This document shows, one piece after another, positions 48,176-58,206 of a stretch of 64,000 nucleotides of DNA. The notes below the pieces were generated by a model. It did no database searches, was not told the DNA's origin, and saw only the letters and a program-made list of their open reading frames with translations. Every line of letters begins with the position of its first letter. Positions within the stretch are counted from its first letter, which is position 1. Position numbers and translations under genes: made by a program. This DNA is from Siphonodentalium dalli (lineage: Eukaryota; Mollusca; Scaphopoda; Gadilida; Siphonodentaliidae), in contig CP136065.1 of NCBI GenBank assembly GCA_032622095.1, positions 157,609,577 through 157,673,576 on the forward strand, read 5' to 3'.

Positions 48176-48833
48176 TCGCAGTTCCTGAAAACACGTTTTT
48201 TCCGGTGTTTTCTGGTGCTTGCAATTGTTTTCCTTTTTTGACCTAATTACAAGCTGTTTAGCCTATATAATGATTGTTTTGATGTGTTATGATCTAAATA
48301 ACACCTGTAGTGTACACACAAGATACTAGGTACAATTAACTGTGGTCAGGTTGGCCTCAGAATGTTTTTATTATTTGGTCCCTTCTAATACTAAGTAAAC
48401 CTTCGTGAAATTTTTAACTGCGCTGGCCCACCTGGGTTGGATAACCACTTGGTATGTAAATATATTATAATGAACTCTAAAGACAAATAAACCACATATA
48501 CTTCAGTAAGTAAAATAAAATATCACATTACCACTATCTGTGGTATCAAACTGAAATTCAACTCTCCAATTAAGTCTGATATGAAACTGAAATAATGTGT
48601 AAAATAAATGTAGAACATGCCTGTTCTCTAATCTATAAACATGTTTCTGGCACAAAGTTACTAATACTATAAAAGACAAAAGTGCTACATACCCAATTAT
48701 TAATGAACAGACATTCACATGGATCTCTATCAGTCTCAATAGCATTTTCTTAGTAAAACATGACTGTCTTTCACTTGTGAAATAATGAGATATTATTTAT
48801 TTATATGCGCTATTCTACAACCATTTAGCTATT

Positions 48834-48978
48834 GGCTGCGGACACACGTACCACAGTTTCGATGGCATAGTAGGTGTGACAATTAATTATGGTGGAGTTT
48901 GGTGACAATTGGCCAACATAATTTATATGGCATAGGAAGTCATGTCGCCCACCGCATATTCACACAGTGAGTCGACTG
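48834..48978 (+). repeat. Harbinger left terminal inverted repeat
   Basis: Nearly identical to the reverse complement of 53210-53353 for the first 60 bases, then imperfect. It contains GTGTGACAATTAATTATGGTG. Probably the transposase binding region, and it may carry the promoter for the MADF gene 270 bp inside. Confidence 0.9.
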
Positions 48979-49250
48979 ACCAATTAACCCATTGCGTTTC
49001 ACCAAGGCTGATCTCTACTCATTACGTTTAGCCACATTGTATTCTCTACGATACATAAAATTGCACGATCGATCGTCCATAATTGTGTTTGAACCTATTC
49101 ACTCACATATCATGCAAGTGGCATGTTTTTATTGATATGAGCTGAATACATGTTTATCTACTTATATTATTTTCACGCGTATTAAGTCAGTTCCCCAATT
49201 GCGTGTTTTATTTTGCGACGTTAAATTCTACGCATAATTAGGCTAACATC

Positions 49251-50207
49251 ATGTGGACAGATGCAGCTGTATCGGAATTGTTGGAAGCGATGCAGATAAG
49301 AGAAAGTATATGGAATAAACAAAGCGACTTATACAAGGATCTAAACAAGAAAAAAGCTGATTATAACGAACTTTTGGAAATTTTGTCCACGATTATTCCG
49401 GGTTTATCGGAAAAATCACTGAAGAGTAAAATACAGAGTTTAAGGACCATGTATCGAGAGGAAGTGAGAAAGGTGAATAAAAGCAAGAAAAGCGGCGTTG
49501 CTGCCAAAGATATATATGTACCAAAATGGAAGTTTTTTGAGGAATGCTCTTTTCTGGAGGAAAGTCTGTGGACCGGACCAGGGACTTATTCTAACATTCC
49601 ACAAACACGTGCAAATACCGTCGTTTCTGACCACTCCGATGTAACACAAGCCAGTATCTCGGATAGTATTTCAGGTGATGCTGATGTGCCTGCTACCAGC
49701 AGTAATGACACAAACGATAACAGTTCTGTGCAATCGACGCTACCGTCGACATCCAACGTGAGAAGGAAGCGTCGTGCTACGTCATGGGTGGACACAGCAG
49801 CCCAGGCATTCGCTACAATCGCCGATAATGTTACACAGAAAGAGGATGAATGTGATGTGTTTGGTAGAGACATCGCGATGGCCCTGAGGCGTTGTCCGGA
49901 TGCAGAAAAGCGACGTAGACTCAAGTTTTTGCTACAAACCACTGTATATAATTTTGAAGAGAGCAGCAGCTATTTACAAAATTTCCAAGGAAATCAAAGT
50001 TTCCCTTCAACTTTTATTTCCGGACCGACGGTGCCAGCGTATCCAAATGTTGGATCTTCGATGAATGGACAATCTAATCAAGGATCTAATGTTATGTTCA
50101 CATCGAATTATAATTCTCTGAATGGAATGCAGAATGGTAATGTTTATCCGACTGGACAGTCATGTGTCACCACGGACGTACAACCCCCTAGTACACCAGA
50201 CTGTTGA
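49251..50207 (+). CDS. Harbinger MADF/BESS (Myb/SANT-like) DNA-binding protein
   Basis: Single-exon 318-residue protein. Residues about 8-105 fit a MADF (Myb/SANT-like) domain: ESIWNKQSDLYKD near 18-30, a middle helix with SLKSKIQSLRTMYREEV (56-72), and PKWKFFEECSFLEE (91-104). A Ser/Thr-rich linker follows, then RRKRR (171-175), a likely nuclear localisation signal. Residues 202-235 (DVFGRDIAMALRRCPDAEKR, then a basic helix) resemble a BESS protein-interaction motif. The tail is Asn/Gln/Ser/Pro-rich. In PIF/Harbinger elements such a second protein binds the transposon ends and brings the transposase into the nucleus; that role is assumed here by family. The ATG is the first in frame, 273 bp inside the left TIR. 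An AATAAAA-rich stretch at about 50392-50405 could be the poly-A signal. Confidence 0.9.
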   Translation: MWTDAAVSELLEAMQIRESIWNKQSDLYKDLNKKKADYNELLEILSTIIPGLSEKSLKSKIQSLRTMYREEVRKVNKSKKSGVAAKDIYVPKWKFFEECSFLEESLWTGPGTYSNIPQTRANTVVSDHSDVTQASISDSISGDADVPATSSNDTNDNSSVQSTLPSTSNVRRKRRATSWVDTAAQAFATIADNVTQKEDECDVFGRDIAMALRRCPDAEKRRRLKFLLQTTVYNFEESSSYLQNFQGNQSFPSTFISGPTVPAYPNVGSSMNGQSNQGSNVMFTSNYNSLNGMQNGNVYPTGQSCVTTDVQPPSTPDC

Positions 50208-50771
50208 ACTGATGACTGACATTTTGAACTAGTTCGTTGGTGTCTTGAGATAATTGATTAAAAGAGCGTTCGTGAGTTTCTTATGTGTCATTCCATTTTA
50301 TCACTGACATGGGGATAGGGAGAAGTGGATGGTAATCCAACTAGTTAAAAAGAGACACAAGGCAGTCGCAGTGGGTTCAAGTAAATGTGGAAAATAAAAT
50401 AAAAATATTTAATAAATATAACAAAATTAATTAACATGGAAAAAGTATTTTTTATTATCAATACTGATAACTCCGATGACGATGTATAGCATGTTGGCAC
50501 CATTCTTTTGTAAACAGTACTGTTACACGCCAGTCATCCCATACATATCGCCAAATGGAGTAGCTAATCAAATGTTAAGTCGAAATTTTTTTTGGTTTAA
50601 TTTATTGTTGTTACCATTTGTAAATTGATCTTAATTTGCTGATCTGTTTACATAACATATGTTTTAACATGTGACATCTCATCATTGGATGACTGCATAT
50701 AGACAGTAATGTGGATATTTCCAACAACAAATATGGAGAACATAAGACTTTTGATCTTTCATATCGGACTC

Positions 50772-50828
50772 GGGGGGGGGGGGGGGGGGGGGGTCAACAT
50801 TCGAAGTTGGACTCGGGGGGGGGGGGGG
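50772..50828 (+). repeat. Two long G-runs with a duplicated spacer
   Basis: A run of 22 G and another of 14 G are each followed by TCAACATTCGAAGTTGGAC. They lie between the convergent Harbinger genes. The runs could form G-quadruplexes, and their lengths are uncertain in an assembly. Confidence 0.85.
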
Positions 50829-50956
50829 TCAACATTCGAAGTTGGACATACGCAGAAAAGATAACTTATAAACACACCCATACACGCCGGAACCACATAT
50901 ATTAATGTTAAGAACAGTTGTTCCGGGGATAAATTAGCTTGGTAAATACGTTACTC

Positions 50957-51110
50957 AAGGAACGACTTGCAGATCGATTGGGATCATTGGATTTTGACCG
51001 GCAGAGTAATTAAATAAAGTGTGTGAATCCCAAAATGATTCAAACGAACTTTGTTTAACTACCCTGCCGGTCAAAACCAATGACCCCAATCTACCAGCAA
51101 GTCATTCCTT
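50957..51110. mobile_element. Palindromic MITE nested inside the Harbinger element
   Basis: AAGGAACGACTTGC ... GACCGGCAGAGTAATTAAA is inverted as TTTAACTACCCTGCCGGTC ... GCAAGTCATTCCTT. The total is 154 bp with arms of about 65 bp. A related piece is at 14931-15013. No clear target duplication is visible. Confidence 0.75.
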
Positions 51111-51285
51111 ATAATCATATATCAGTACATGTTAATATTAGTCATTTGAAAAATATTTCAAAACTACCAAAACAATTGTCAAGAGTTCAATGACACCTAC
51201 ATTTAAGCAGCGAAATATTTACATATGGCATATTACTGGGACTACACGACTATACACATAAACCGCACACATTATAAAACATAGT

Positions 51286-52360
51286 TTATAGTTTAATCTC
51301 ATTAAATCGAGTGTTGAATTTTGCAAGCACATAATAATTATTACTCAATAAGACTCCACTGAAAAGGGAGCGCACCCTCATCAAAAAAAAGTCACTGAGT
51401 TCGTCCCCCACTTCACGAGCATCGACATTCGGAACAGTTGTCGAATCTCCAATATCTCCAGTTGCAGTCAACTGTGCATTATGTTCAGCATATCGTAAAC
51501 ATCCGCTCTGCGAAACACCTAAATCCGCATCCTTCCCAAGAAAATTGTGAAGAGCAATGCATGCACGGACTACCCGATTCACGTTATCGGTGTCCAACTG
51601 TATGGACCCTAGAAGTATTCTAAATCTAGCCACCAAAACACCAAATGCACACTCGACGGTCCTACGTGCCCTCGAAAGTCGGTAATTGAAAACTTTCTGA
51701 TCACCAATGGCTGTTCGAGGGGGATACGGCTTCATTAGGTGATTGCTTAATGCGAAAGCGTCATCACCAACAAGGAAATACGGTATGCTCAGTGTTCTGT
51801 TAGGACTGGAAAGTGGACTAGCATCTGGGAAGTTCTGCTGTATATCACACATCCCACTGTCCTTGAAAATGCCACCATCAGCACTACTCCCTGGTGATCC
51901 CAGATCATAACAAATAAATTTTCCCGTTGCATCAACTACAGCCATCAGAACAATGCTCTCGTAGTCCTTATAGTTCCGATGATCGCATGCACTGTCAGAC
52001 GGCCTCCGAATTTCAATGTGTTTCCCATCGATTGCACCCAAGCAATGAGGAAACTGCCACATTTTGTCAAAGTTATCTGCGTGGAGCAACCACTCTTGCT
52101 TGTTTTCGGGCATTCTCAAGAAATCTCCCTGTAGAGTGTCGTAAATAGCATCACAAACTTCCGGAATAAACGCACCAATGGTTGATCTGGCGATTCTGGA
52201 AGTGAAGTGTAGACTTGTGTACGTTTCCCCTGTAGCAAGAAATCTGAGTGTTGTGGCAAGTTTTTCATATGGAGTCAACGCTGATCTCATAACTGTATCT
52301 TGTTTCGCAATCAATGGGGTCACTTTTTGCAATACGGTATGGAACTCCGACTTGTTCAGC
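51286..52360 (-). CDS. Harbinger DDE transposase (HARBI1-like), exon 2
   Basis: Main exon of a 432-residue transposase (start to stop over two exons). After the acceptor TTTTTTCTTCAG| it reads LNKSEFHTVLQKVTPLIAKQ, then LTPYEKLATTLRFLATGETY, the helix-turn-helix-like region of the DDE_Tnp_4 family. Catalytic residues are all present: Asp186 in GAIDGKH, Asp274 in YFLVGDDAF, and Glu311 in RRTVECAFG (numbering from the ATG at 52965). The distal NYRLSRARRTVECAFG block is a family signature. There are no frameshifts or stops, and the length is typical. The enzyme would cut and rejoin the element at its TIRs. The gene converges on the MADF gene. Confidence 0.92.
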
Positions 52361-52741
52361 CTGAAGAAAAAAGAAAACACCATGTAAAGTAGCTCATAAC
52401 ATATTTTGACAAATTATCACCCCCTCCCATATGCAATCATAGAATGGGCCATATTTTATACGCTGAAAACGACGCAGAAGACACAGACGCCGAAAACACA
52501 GAATGCCAAAATAACTTTACTGCAAATACGCACGCATTCTCACCCAAGAACATTCGCACGATGCGTTGTAATGTATAGGCCCCCGGTGGCACTGGAACTA
52601 TGTACATCATGGGACTGTGGCACCAGCCATCAACTCACCCTATAATATATTTTATATTGTCCACCCATGTGAAATGGTTATGTCTCAATAGTAATACTCT
52701 CCTGGTAATATGCACCTATCAACATAAACATTTATATTTAC

Positions 52742-52965
52742 CTCGTGAAGTTGGTGAATTCTTTCTCATCCGCGTCTTCTAATTCCTGCAGTAGACTGTG
52801 AGAAATTCCATACCGGTTCCGTTCTAGGGTGGAGTTCATTGGTTTTGTCCAGCACTTACGATTTAGATGTCGTTTTGTTCGTTCCAGTTCTCCCAATAGT
52901 AACGTGCCCAGACCCACAAGGGCCAACAACGTATCATCATTCGACCGTACATGTGAACGCGACAT
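52742..52965 (-). CDS. Harbinger DDE transposase, exon 1
   Basis: On the minus strand it runs from ATG at 52965 to the donor ACGAG|GTAAAT (phase 2; the split codon gives Arg75). It encodes MSRSHVRSND, then LNRKCWTKPMN near 34-44 and ELEDADEKEFTNFTR at the end. This matches the N-terminal 'RkxWvrPxn...f..L..E...D...f..f.R' pattern that precedes the catalytic domain in HARBI1-like proteins. The intron is 381 bp. An upstream in-frame ATG at 53049 would add 28 residues. I chose 52965 because the basic MSRSH start fits the family better. Confidence 0.85.
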
Positions 52966-53209
52966 AACACTTATAACTGATCGCAATGTTTGACCCACTT
53001 TTATATATGCTGAGAAATTACACCGGTGATTTGTTCTTAGTAAGAACAATCATGACTGTTGACAGAAACAAGGTATTCATTAAGTTATCAAGTGGACTTG
53101 TGTGTTAGCATTAAAATATAACATTGCGTGTTGAGTAAAGATCAACAGCGACAAGACATTCGGTTAGATAAATCATTGAGATGTCGATCTCGACGCTGAT
53201 AGAGCTTGG

Positions 53210-53353
53210 AAAAGACTCATTGTGTGAATGTGCGGCGGGCGACATGGCTCACTATGGCACAGAAATATGACGACCAAGTGTCACCAATATTGCACCATAA
53301 TTAATTGTCACACCTACTATGCCATCGAAACTGTGATACGTGTGTCCGCAGCC
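53210..53353 (-). repeat. Harbinger right terminal inverted repeat
   Basis: Reverse complement of the left TIR with few differences in the outer 60 bases. It lies about 245 bp upstream of the transposase ATG and may hold its promoter. Confidence 0.9.
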
Positions 53354-54122
53354 ATTGTTAATATTAAAATGATCCATCTAACCACGTACACTGCATATTG
53401 TAAAGCAGGCAAGAAACAGTTTGATAAGTGTCTAGTCTGAAATACTTGGGTAATTTTGTACCAGAAAATGTAACCAAAGTTTCTTGTTAAACTCATTCAT
53501 TTCTTAATCCAGATTAGATAAAGATTTTGTAAGTCACTTTGCACAACGATAATTGAAACTTCACCTGAGTTTAAATTAACTTAAATAATTCTTCAATCAG
53601 CTTCAACGTTTTTCAAAATTCAATTTAGAAATGTTAGTTGAACGACATCGATGATAAAATGAAAATGAATATATCTGATACATTTTGCATAGAAAGTCAC
53701 TGCTACATCTGCCTCCATTAAATCCAATAAGATCGGAGTGGATCGTTCATAAAAAACTATATTAATACCACCAGTCAAAACACTTATAAGGACACACTTC
53801 CAATGGAAATATATAGGACATACACTTTATGAAATACTGCATAACAAAAAGAGCTGAACTGTCTCAGCACAAGCAATACACTCATATGAGATTTAAAACA
53901 TTTATCTAGAAAACCCCATCTCAACCTGGGCAGCATATAATTTTCCGGTGTGTTGTGTGTTTACAACTTCAATTTAACTAGCAACTTTAAAAAATATATA
54001 AAGTAATCATGAGTACATTTCATGGATAAATGCACATTACACAAAGTCCAGTGCAAAGGCTTAAACTTAAAATTGTGCTGTAATCTAACAGTAATTCATG
54101 GGTGTCAAATGTCTGCTTCAAG

Positions 54123-54375
54123 GACCACTGAGATTTTGAGTTCCAAAGATTGGACGGACGCGGACGAAACCCATTTTGTATCAGGTGCATATATAACCCT
54201 ATCTCATTGTAGGCCTGCTTCCACGAAGATCCTTCCAGGCACATATGATTTGAGGGGCCCTGTTATAGGAACGACCTACAACCAAGAATATAGCAAGAAA
54301 TTGATGAGTTCCTCAGCGCCTATACGGAGTGGGTCAGCCTCAGGAGCTCGTAGTAACAAACCACATCCCACAAAG
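54123..54375 (+). CDS. TEX26-like: TEX26-like protein, exon 4
   Basis: The acceptor ATGTCTGCTTCAAG| has a pyrimidine tract. The exon of 253 nt enters in phase 2 (split Arg codon) and ends in phase 0 at AAG|GTACAG. It encodes TTEILSSKDWTDADETHFVS, then ILPGTYDLRGPVIGTTYNQE and YSKKL, and a Ser/Ala/Gly-rich end. 'TYxLxxPIxxxxYxxEY' matches TEX26 as remembered. The repeated 'TTY..EY' pieces here and in exons 3 and 5 resemble the short repeats of axonemal microtubule-associated proteins. The donor is partly supplied by a MITE that begins four bases into the intron. Confidence 0.75.
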
Positions 54376-54378
54376 GTA

Positions 54379-54622
54379 CAGTAATGCCAGAGATACTATA
54401 TAGTATCTCTGGTAATGCCCTAAGTAATCTACTCCTTAACCACAGTAGAATTATGGGTAACTTTTCAGGATTTAGTTGGAAATATGGCTTGTTGCCATTC
54501 ATCGGTAAGCTCTCACTGAGAGCTTTCTGATGAATGGCAACAAGCCATATTTCCGACTAAATCCTGAAAAGTTTACCATAATTCTGCTGTGGTTAAGGAG
54601 TCGATTACTTAGGGCATTACTG
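54379..54622. mobile_element. Tc1/mariner-type palindromic MITE at the exon 4 donor
   Basis: The 244-bp hairpin element starts CAGTAATGCC and ends GGGCATTACTG. It has arms of about 105 bp (TTAACCACAGTAGAATTATG ... CATAATTCTGCTGTGGTTAA) around the short loop TCTCACTGAGA. The left flank is TA, the right is TG (decayed). CAGT termini with TA targets are typical of Tc1/mariner. A 26-bp perfect palindrome (54387-54412) interrupts the left end and duplicates GTAATGCC. A shorter relative with intact TA flanks is at 63851-63967. Confidence 0.8.
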
Positions 54623-54799
54623 TGTGATTTATTGGGGAATGAGATTACATGATATACATGTAACACAGCATTCCATGGCCAGTCACTTGGACTCCTCGGT
54701 ACTTTCCGCCAAATGCCGAATGTATGAACAGTTTATGCCAGTGTGATGCTCATAAAGTGTATGCCACTTTGAAAATAAGTATTCATCGGAAAGGTCCAT

Positions 54800-55015
54800 T
54801 ATTTATTTTGGAGGGTGTAAAAGGGGCAGACGACAGACAGAAAAACAGATAATACGATAGCAGAATGATTCATATTCACTTGGTGGGAAATGTTCAGATA
54901 ATAAGTTCAACAAACAACTTATGTCATAGGTTGTTAGTTGATCTTACATTATTATTTGAACAATTCATAAGGGAAACTACTCGTCAATGAGTATTTAATA
55001 TAGATAGGGTTAACT
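54800..55015 (-). mobile_element. piggyBac-type MITE, inverted copy
   Basis: It contains GATAATAAGTTCAACAAAC and GAAACTACTCGTCAATGAGT and ends ATAGGGTTAA, the inverse of the left end at 33635. The distal end near 54800 (TTTTGGAGGGTGTAAAAGG) is decayed. Confidence 0.6.
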
Positions 55016-55134
55016 ATAGAGAAACTGTTTGGGAGATGGTTGGGGAACTGTACATATGTGTTGCGTAATATCTTGGAAACAATGTTCCTCAAAATAACTA
55101 AGAATTTAGCTGACACTAATTTGAGTGAATTAGA

Positions 55135-55580
55135 TTTAAAGGTTATCAATCCGATCAGATGGTCCCCATATCATCAAGATACAACAACACCAACATTTCT
55201 TCAAATTACACTTATCAGAATCGATTAATTGCAACAAAATAATGCTAACCACTGTCAACTATGGTATCAAATTCCCCAAAACGCGTTATTTATCAACATT
55301 TTGTTCAACAAAATATGGCCGTATTATCACTTTAGTATCACAAAATTTGGCAGTATTACCACTTGATTTTAGAGTTATCCATCTTCATTTTTGTCCGAGA
55401 CCGTCCATTTAACGATGTTTTTCTGGGCCACAAATAATTGCACATCTCAAGAAATAACAAAAATCGCTATCTGATCACTCTGAGTTTTGATGGGTGGGTT
55501 CCTCGACTCAAATCAAATATTTTTTACCCACAAAGCCAAAGTAATAGTAATTTAGGAGCATTAATTTGGATAATGCATCT
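55135..55580 (+). repeat. MITE-like repeat, 'GGTACTCAAYCCG' family
   Basis: It begins TTAAAGGTTATCAATCCGAT, contains CAGAATCGATTAATTGCAAC and GGGTTCCTCGACTCAAATCA, and ends near GGATAATGCATCTTTAA. Ends are diverged. Confidence 0.65.
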
Positions 55581-55710
55581 TTAAGTATATATTATTGTCT
55601 ATAATTTCTGGGAGAAACCATTCGTAAAGAAAGGGAAAATTCACAAATAAAAATAAAGTTGTAATTTGGCATTAATGCAGCTGATTGATGATTCAAATTA
55701 TTTATTTCAG

Positions 55711-55861
55711 GGCTTCCTTGTGTGGAGGTTTCCATCCAAACCCCGCAAACAGGTTGAGATGGATCCTATGGCTGAAGCTCTCACAGATGAAAAAATCAAC
55801 CAGGTTCACAAACGGTTGTGTCAATCAACATACCAGTCAGATTACCTTGCTGTCCCACAAG
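55711..55861 (+). CDS. TEX26-like: TEX26-like protein, exon 5
   Basis: The acceptor TATTTATTTCAG| is strong. The exon of 151 nt enters in phase 0 and leaves in phase 1 at CAAG|GTAATA. It encodes GFLVWRFPSKPRKQVEMDPM, then EALTDEKINQVHKRLCQSTY and QSDYLAVPQG. 'FLxWxxP' followed by a helix and 'TYQSDY' resembles TEX26; vertebrate TEX26 also has a TTYQSDY motif near its C-terminus as remembered. Intron 5 is 4.8 kb and holds the 164-bp array. Confidence 0.75.
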
Positions 55862-58205
55862 GTAATAAAATGTGTCACTGAAATAAAAATGGACAACAAT
55901 CTTTTTACATTTATTTGATTCTGCTCGATATAATCAAACATATTTTATCAGATATCAGCATGAGATAATGGACAGGATTCAGAGTTTGTGACTAAACAAA
56001 TGATTTACAAGAATAAACTATTACATTAATTGTGAGCAACCTTTGAACAATCTGGATAACAAATCTATAAAATTTAACATTAAATCTACCTGCTTTGATT
56101 GAAATTTATCAAACAGTGAATAACTGGCAAATAAAAAATAAAAATATAAAATTGCCAACCTCAAGACTTAAGCCAAACATAGTGTTTGCAAATTAAAACT
56201 TTCAAGTATTAACCATATTATAATATGTTAAAATGGGCATTCAAAATCTGCCACAACAATGAACTCCAATCCATCCATGTCAGAATGAAATAAAAACTTC
56301 TAACATCGTCCATCAAGCATAGGCAGGCTATAATATTCCATAACCATAAGGTTTGGCAGGAGGCGGTGTCCAATAGCAGTTGAACTATCTGTTGGTAAAC
56401 TCTGCATAACAATGAGTGTGCATTGTTACACATGAGAAGTGGCCTAATTAATTACTGACTATAATATTGCCAATTTATATGATACAACTGACCCTATTTT
56501 TCTTTGAAGGAAATGTCAGTATACACATTTAAATGTTTTGTATCCTTAATCCATAATCTCGATGCCATATTCTCTCCGCAATCAAAGATAACATGCATTT
56601 AATAACGCTAATAATTCCTCTGCGGGCATAAGATAGCTTTGATTTCCTTTTCATTCACTATTCTTGGCTCCGTGATAAACCTCACGTCTTCTGCTAATTA
56701 TCTCCGGGTAATTTTCCCTAAAAAATGATGCATGATCAGTTTATTTTCCACATATTTTCATGAGCGATTTTCGAAAGAAATCCACCCTACTATATCATTC
56801 TGCTGATAACGACAAATTGTATTATGGCTAAAAGTCTGACACAATCTGATAAGAGTGACACCTGGCATTTTTTTTTAATCATAGGAGTCTGTCTTTCAGG
56901 ATAGTATTTACAACATCATCATTGTTCTCCCATAAAATCTGCACTTAACATCACATTGTGAATTGTTTTCTCTGATAAGTTATGCCACAACTCAAACAGG
57001 TGATATAACTCAGCCCAAGAGTACAAAATTTAATAATATTGTACCCAGTATGTAATTAAACACTATAGGTATTTAGTCCTCCAAATTATAGGCAGGGACA
57101 TGGCTACAGAGGGGGAGGTGTCCCAGTAATTAGTGGGGATTTCTTTGTTTAAGACTACAGTCGCATATATTCCAACTTTGGGAAAATATTTGGACGGAAA
57201 TGGCCATCAGTTGGAAATTTTACAACCTTAGGTTTGAAAATGTCCAATACTTGGAGAGCTTGAGGCCAGTCTGGATGCTAAGATTTTGCATTTTTCAGGA
57301 TCAGTTAAAACGTGGGTCCTGGTCCCTCCCTTCACTGGAATCTATATAGGCAACATGATTGATGTATATTTTCGTTGCAAATTTAGTTGGGAAGAAAAAC
57401 TCTATCTGTATAATAGGCAACATCATTGATGTATATTTTTGTTGCAAATTTAGTTGGGAAGATAAACTATCTATATAGGCAACATCATGGATGTATATTT
57501 CCATTGCAAATATAGTAGGGATGAAAAACTCTATCTTTAAATGGATAAACTAGAAAATAGAAGAAAACCAGAATATCAAAGTAAAATGAGAGGCCGATCA
57601 CGAATGGCAGATGTTTAACCCATCCCTTGGCGATAGTAAATTGCTATGATCGGAATCATAATTTAGAGTTTTGATGTTGAATTATAGCTGAATTATAGAG
57701 TATACTGTTATATATATTATAAACAAATGTACATAATAAAAAAAATAATTAAAATTTATGGGTCAAATAGGGAGACTCGTATAAGTGAATGCACTGGCAA
57801 AGGATCTGTAATGCTGCACCAGCTCAGCTCCAGTCATGAAAGGGTTAAATCATGTTAATGAATACCATATTTCCCAAAGGAAGCAACAAATTTAAGTAAG
57901 TTTTGATCAGCATGGCATCGCTGATAATTCTTCCTGGTTGTTATCAACAAGAATGATATAAACCTCAATACATAGATAAAATATTCAAGAACCTTCCTAC
58001 AGAGCGGAAGTTATGATGGTATTAGTTTTTAAAATTTTGTTAACTTTAAAAAATAATTAAAAAAATAATCAATGGTATGGGTACACATTAAAAGGCACCT
58101 GCAACCTAAATCGAACGCGACTTGTATCTTGTGATAGTGAGAATACATAGTAATTTTCATTTCATCAAATTCATAAGAACTAATTTATCACCTGAAACAA
58201 AAAAA
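55862..58205. other. Intron 5, 5' part: no exon seen
   Basis: AT-rich. It contains a threefold tandem repeat at 57345-57540 and a TTGGAAATxT repeat fragment at 57120-57250. It also has a stretch ending CATGAAAGGGTTAA (57770-57848) that resembles 3500-3588, another possible TTAA-type repeat. No coding signal. Confidence 0.45.
57345..57540. repeat. Threefold tandem repeat, about 65 bp unit
   Basis: ATAGGCAACATxATxGATGT followed by TTGCAAATTTAGTTGGGA occurs at about 57346, 57413 and 57475, spaced 67 and 62 bp. Confidence 0.85.
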
Positions 58206-58206
58206 T

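Larger units (their letters stand above)
48834..53353. mobile_element. Apparently intact PIF/Harbinger transposon, 4520 bp
   Basis: The terminal inverted repeats begin GGCTGCGGACACACGTACCA (left, 48834) and are inverted at the right end (53353). They extend about 145 bp as imperfect repeats (48834-48978 and 53210-53353). ATT flanks both sides (48831-48833 and 53354-53356), a 3-bp target duplication. Inside are a MADF/BESS gene (plus) and a DDE_Tnp_4/HARBI1-type transposase gene (minus), converging, with a nested MITE and G-runs between them. Both proteins are uninterrupted, so the element may be autonomous. It lies in intron 3 of the TEX26-like gene. Known PIF/Harbinger elements usually duplicate TWA, so ATT is unusual. 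Confidence 0.9.

Noticed and set aside
54022-54122. Open frame extending 5' of exon 4
   Set aside because: The frame is open but the acceptor at 54121-54122 is the one that fits the phase of exon 3. The upstream part has no similarity to the family.
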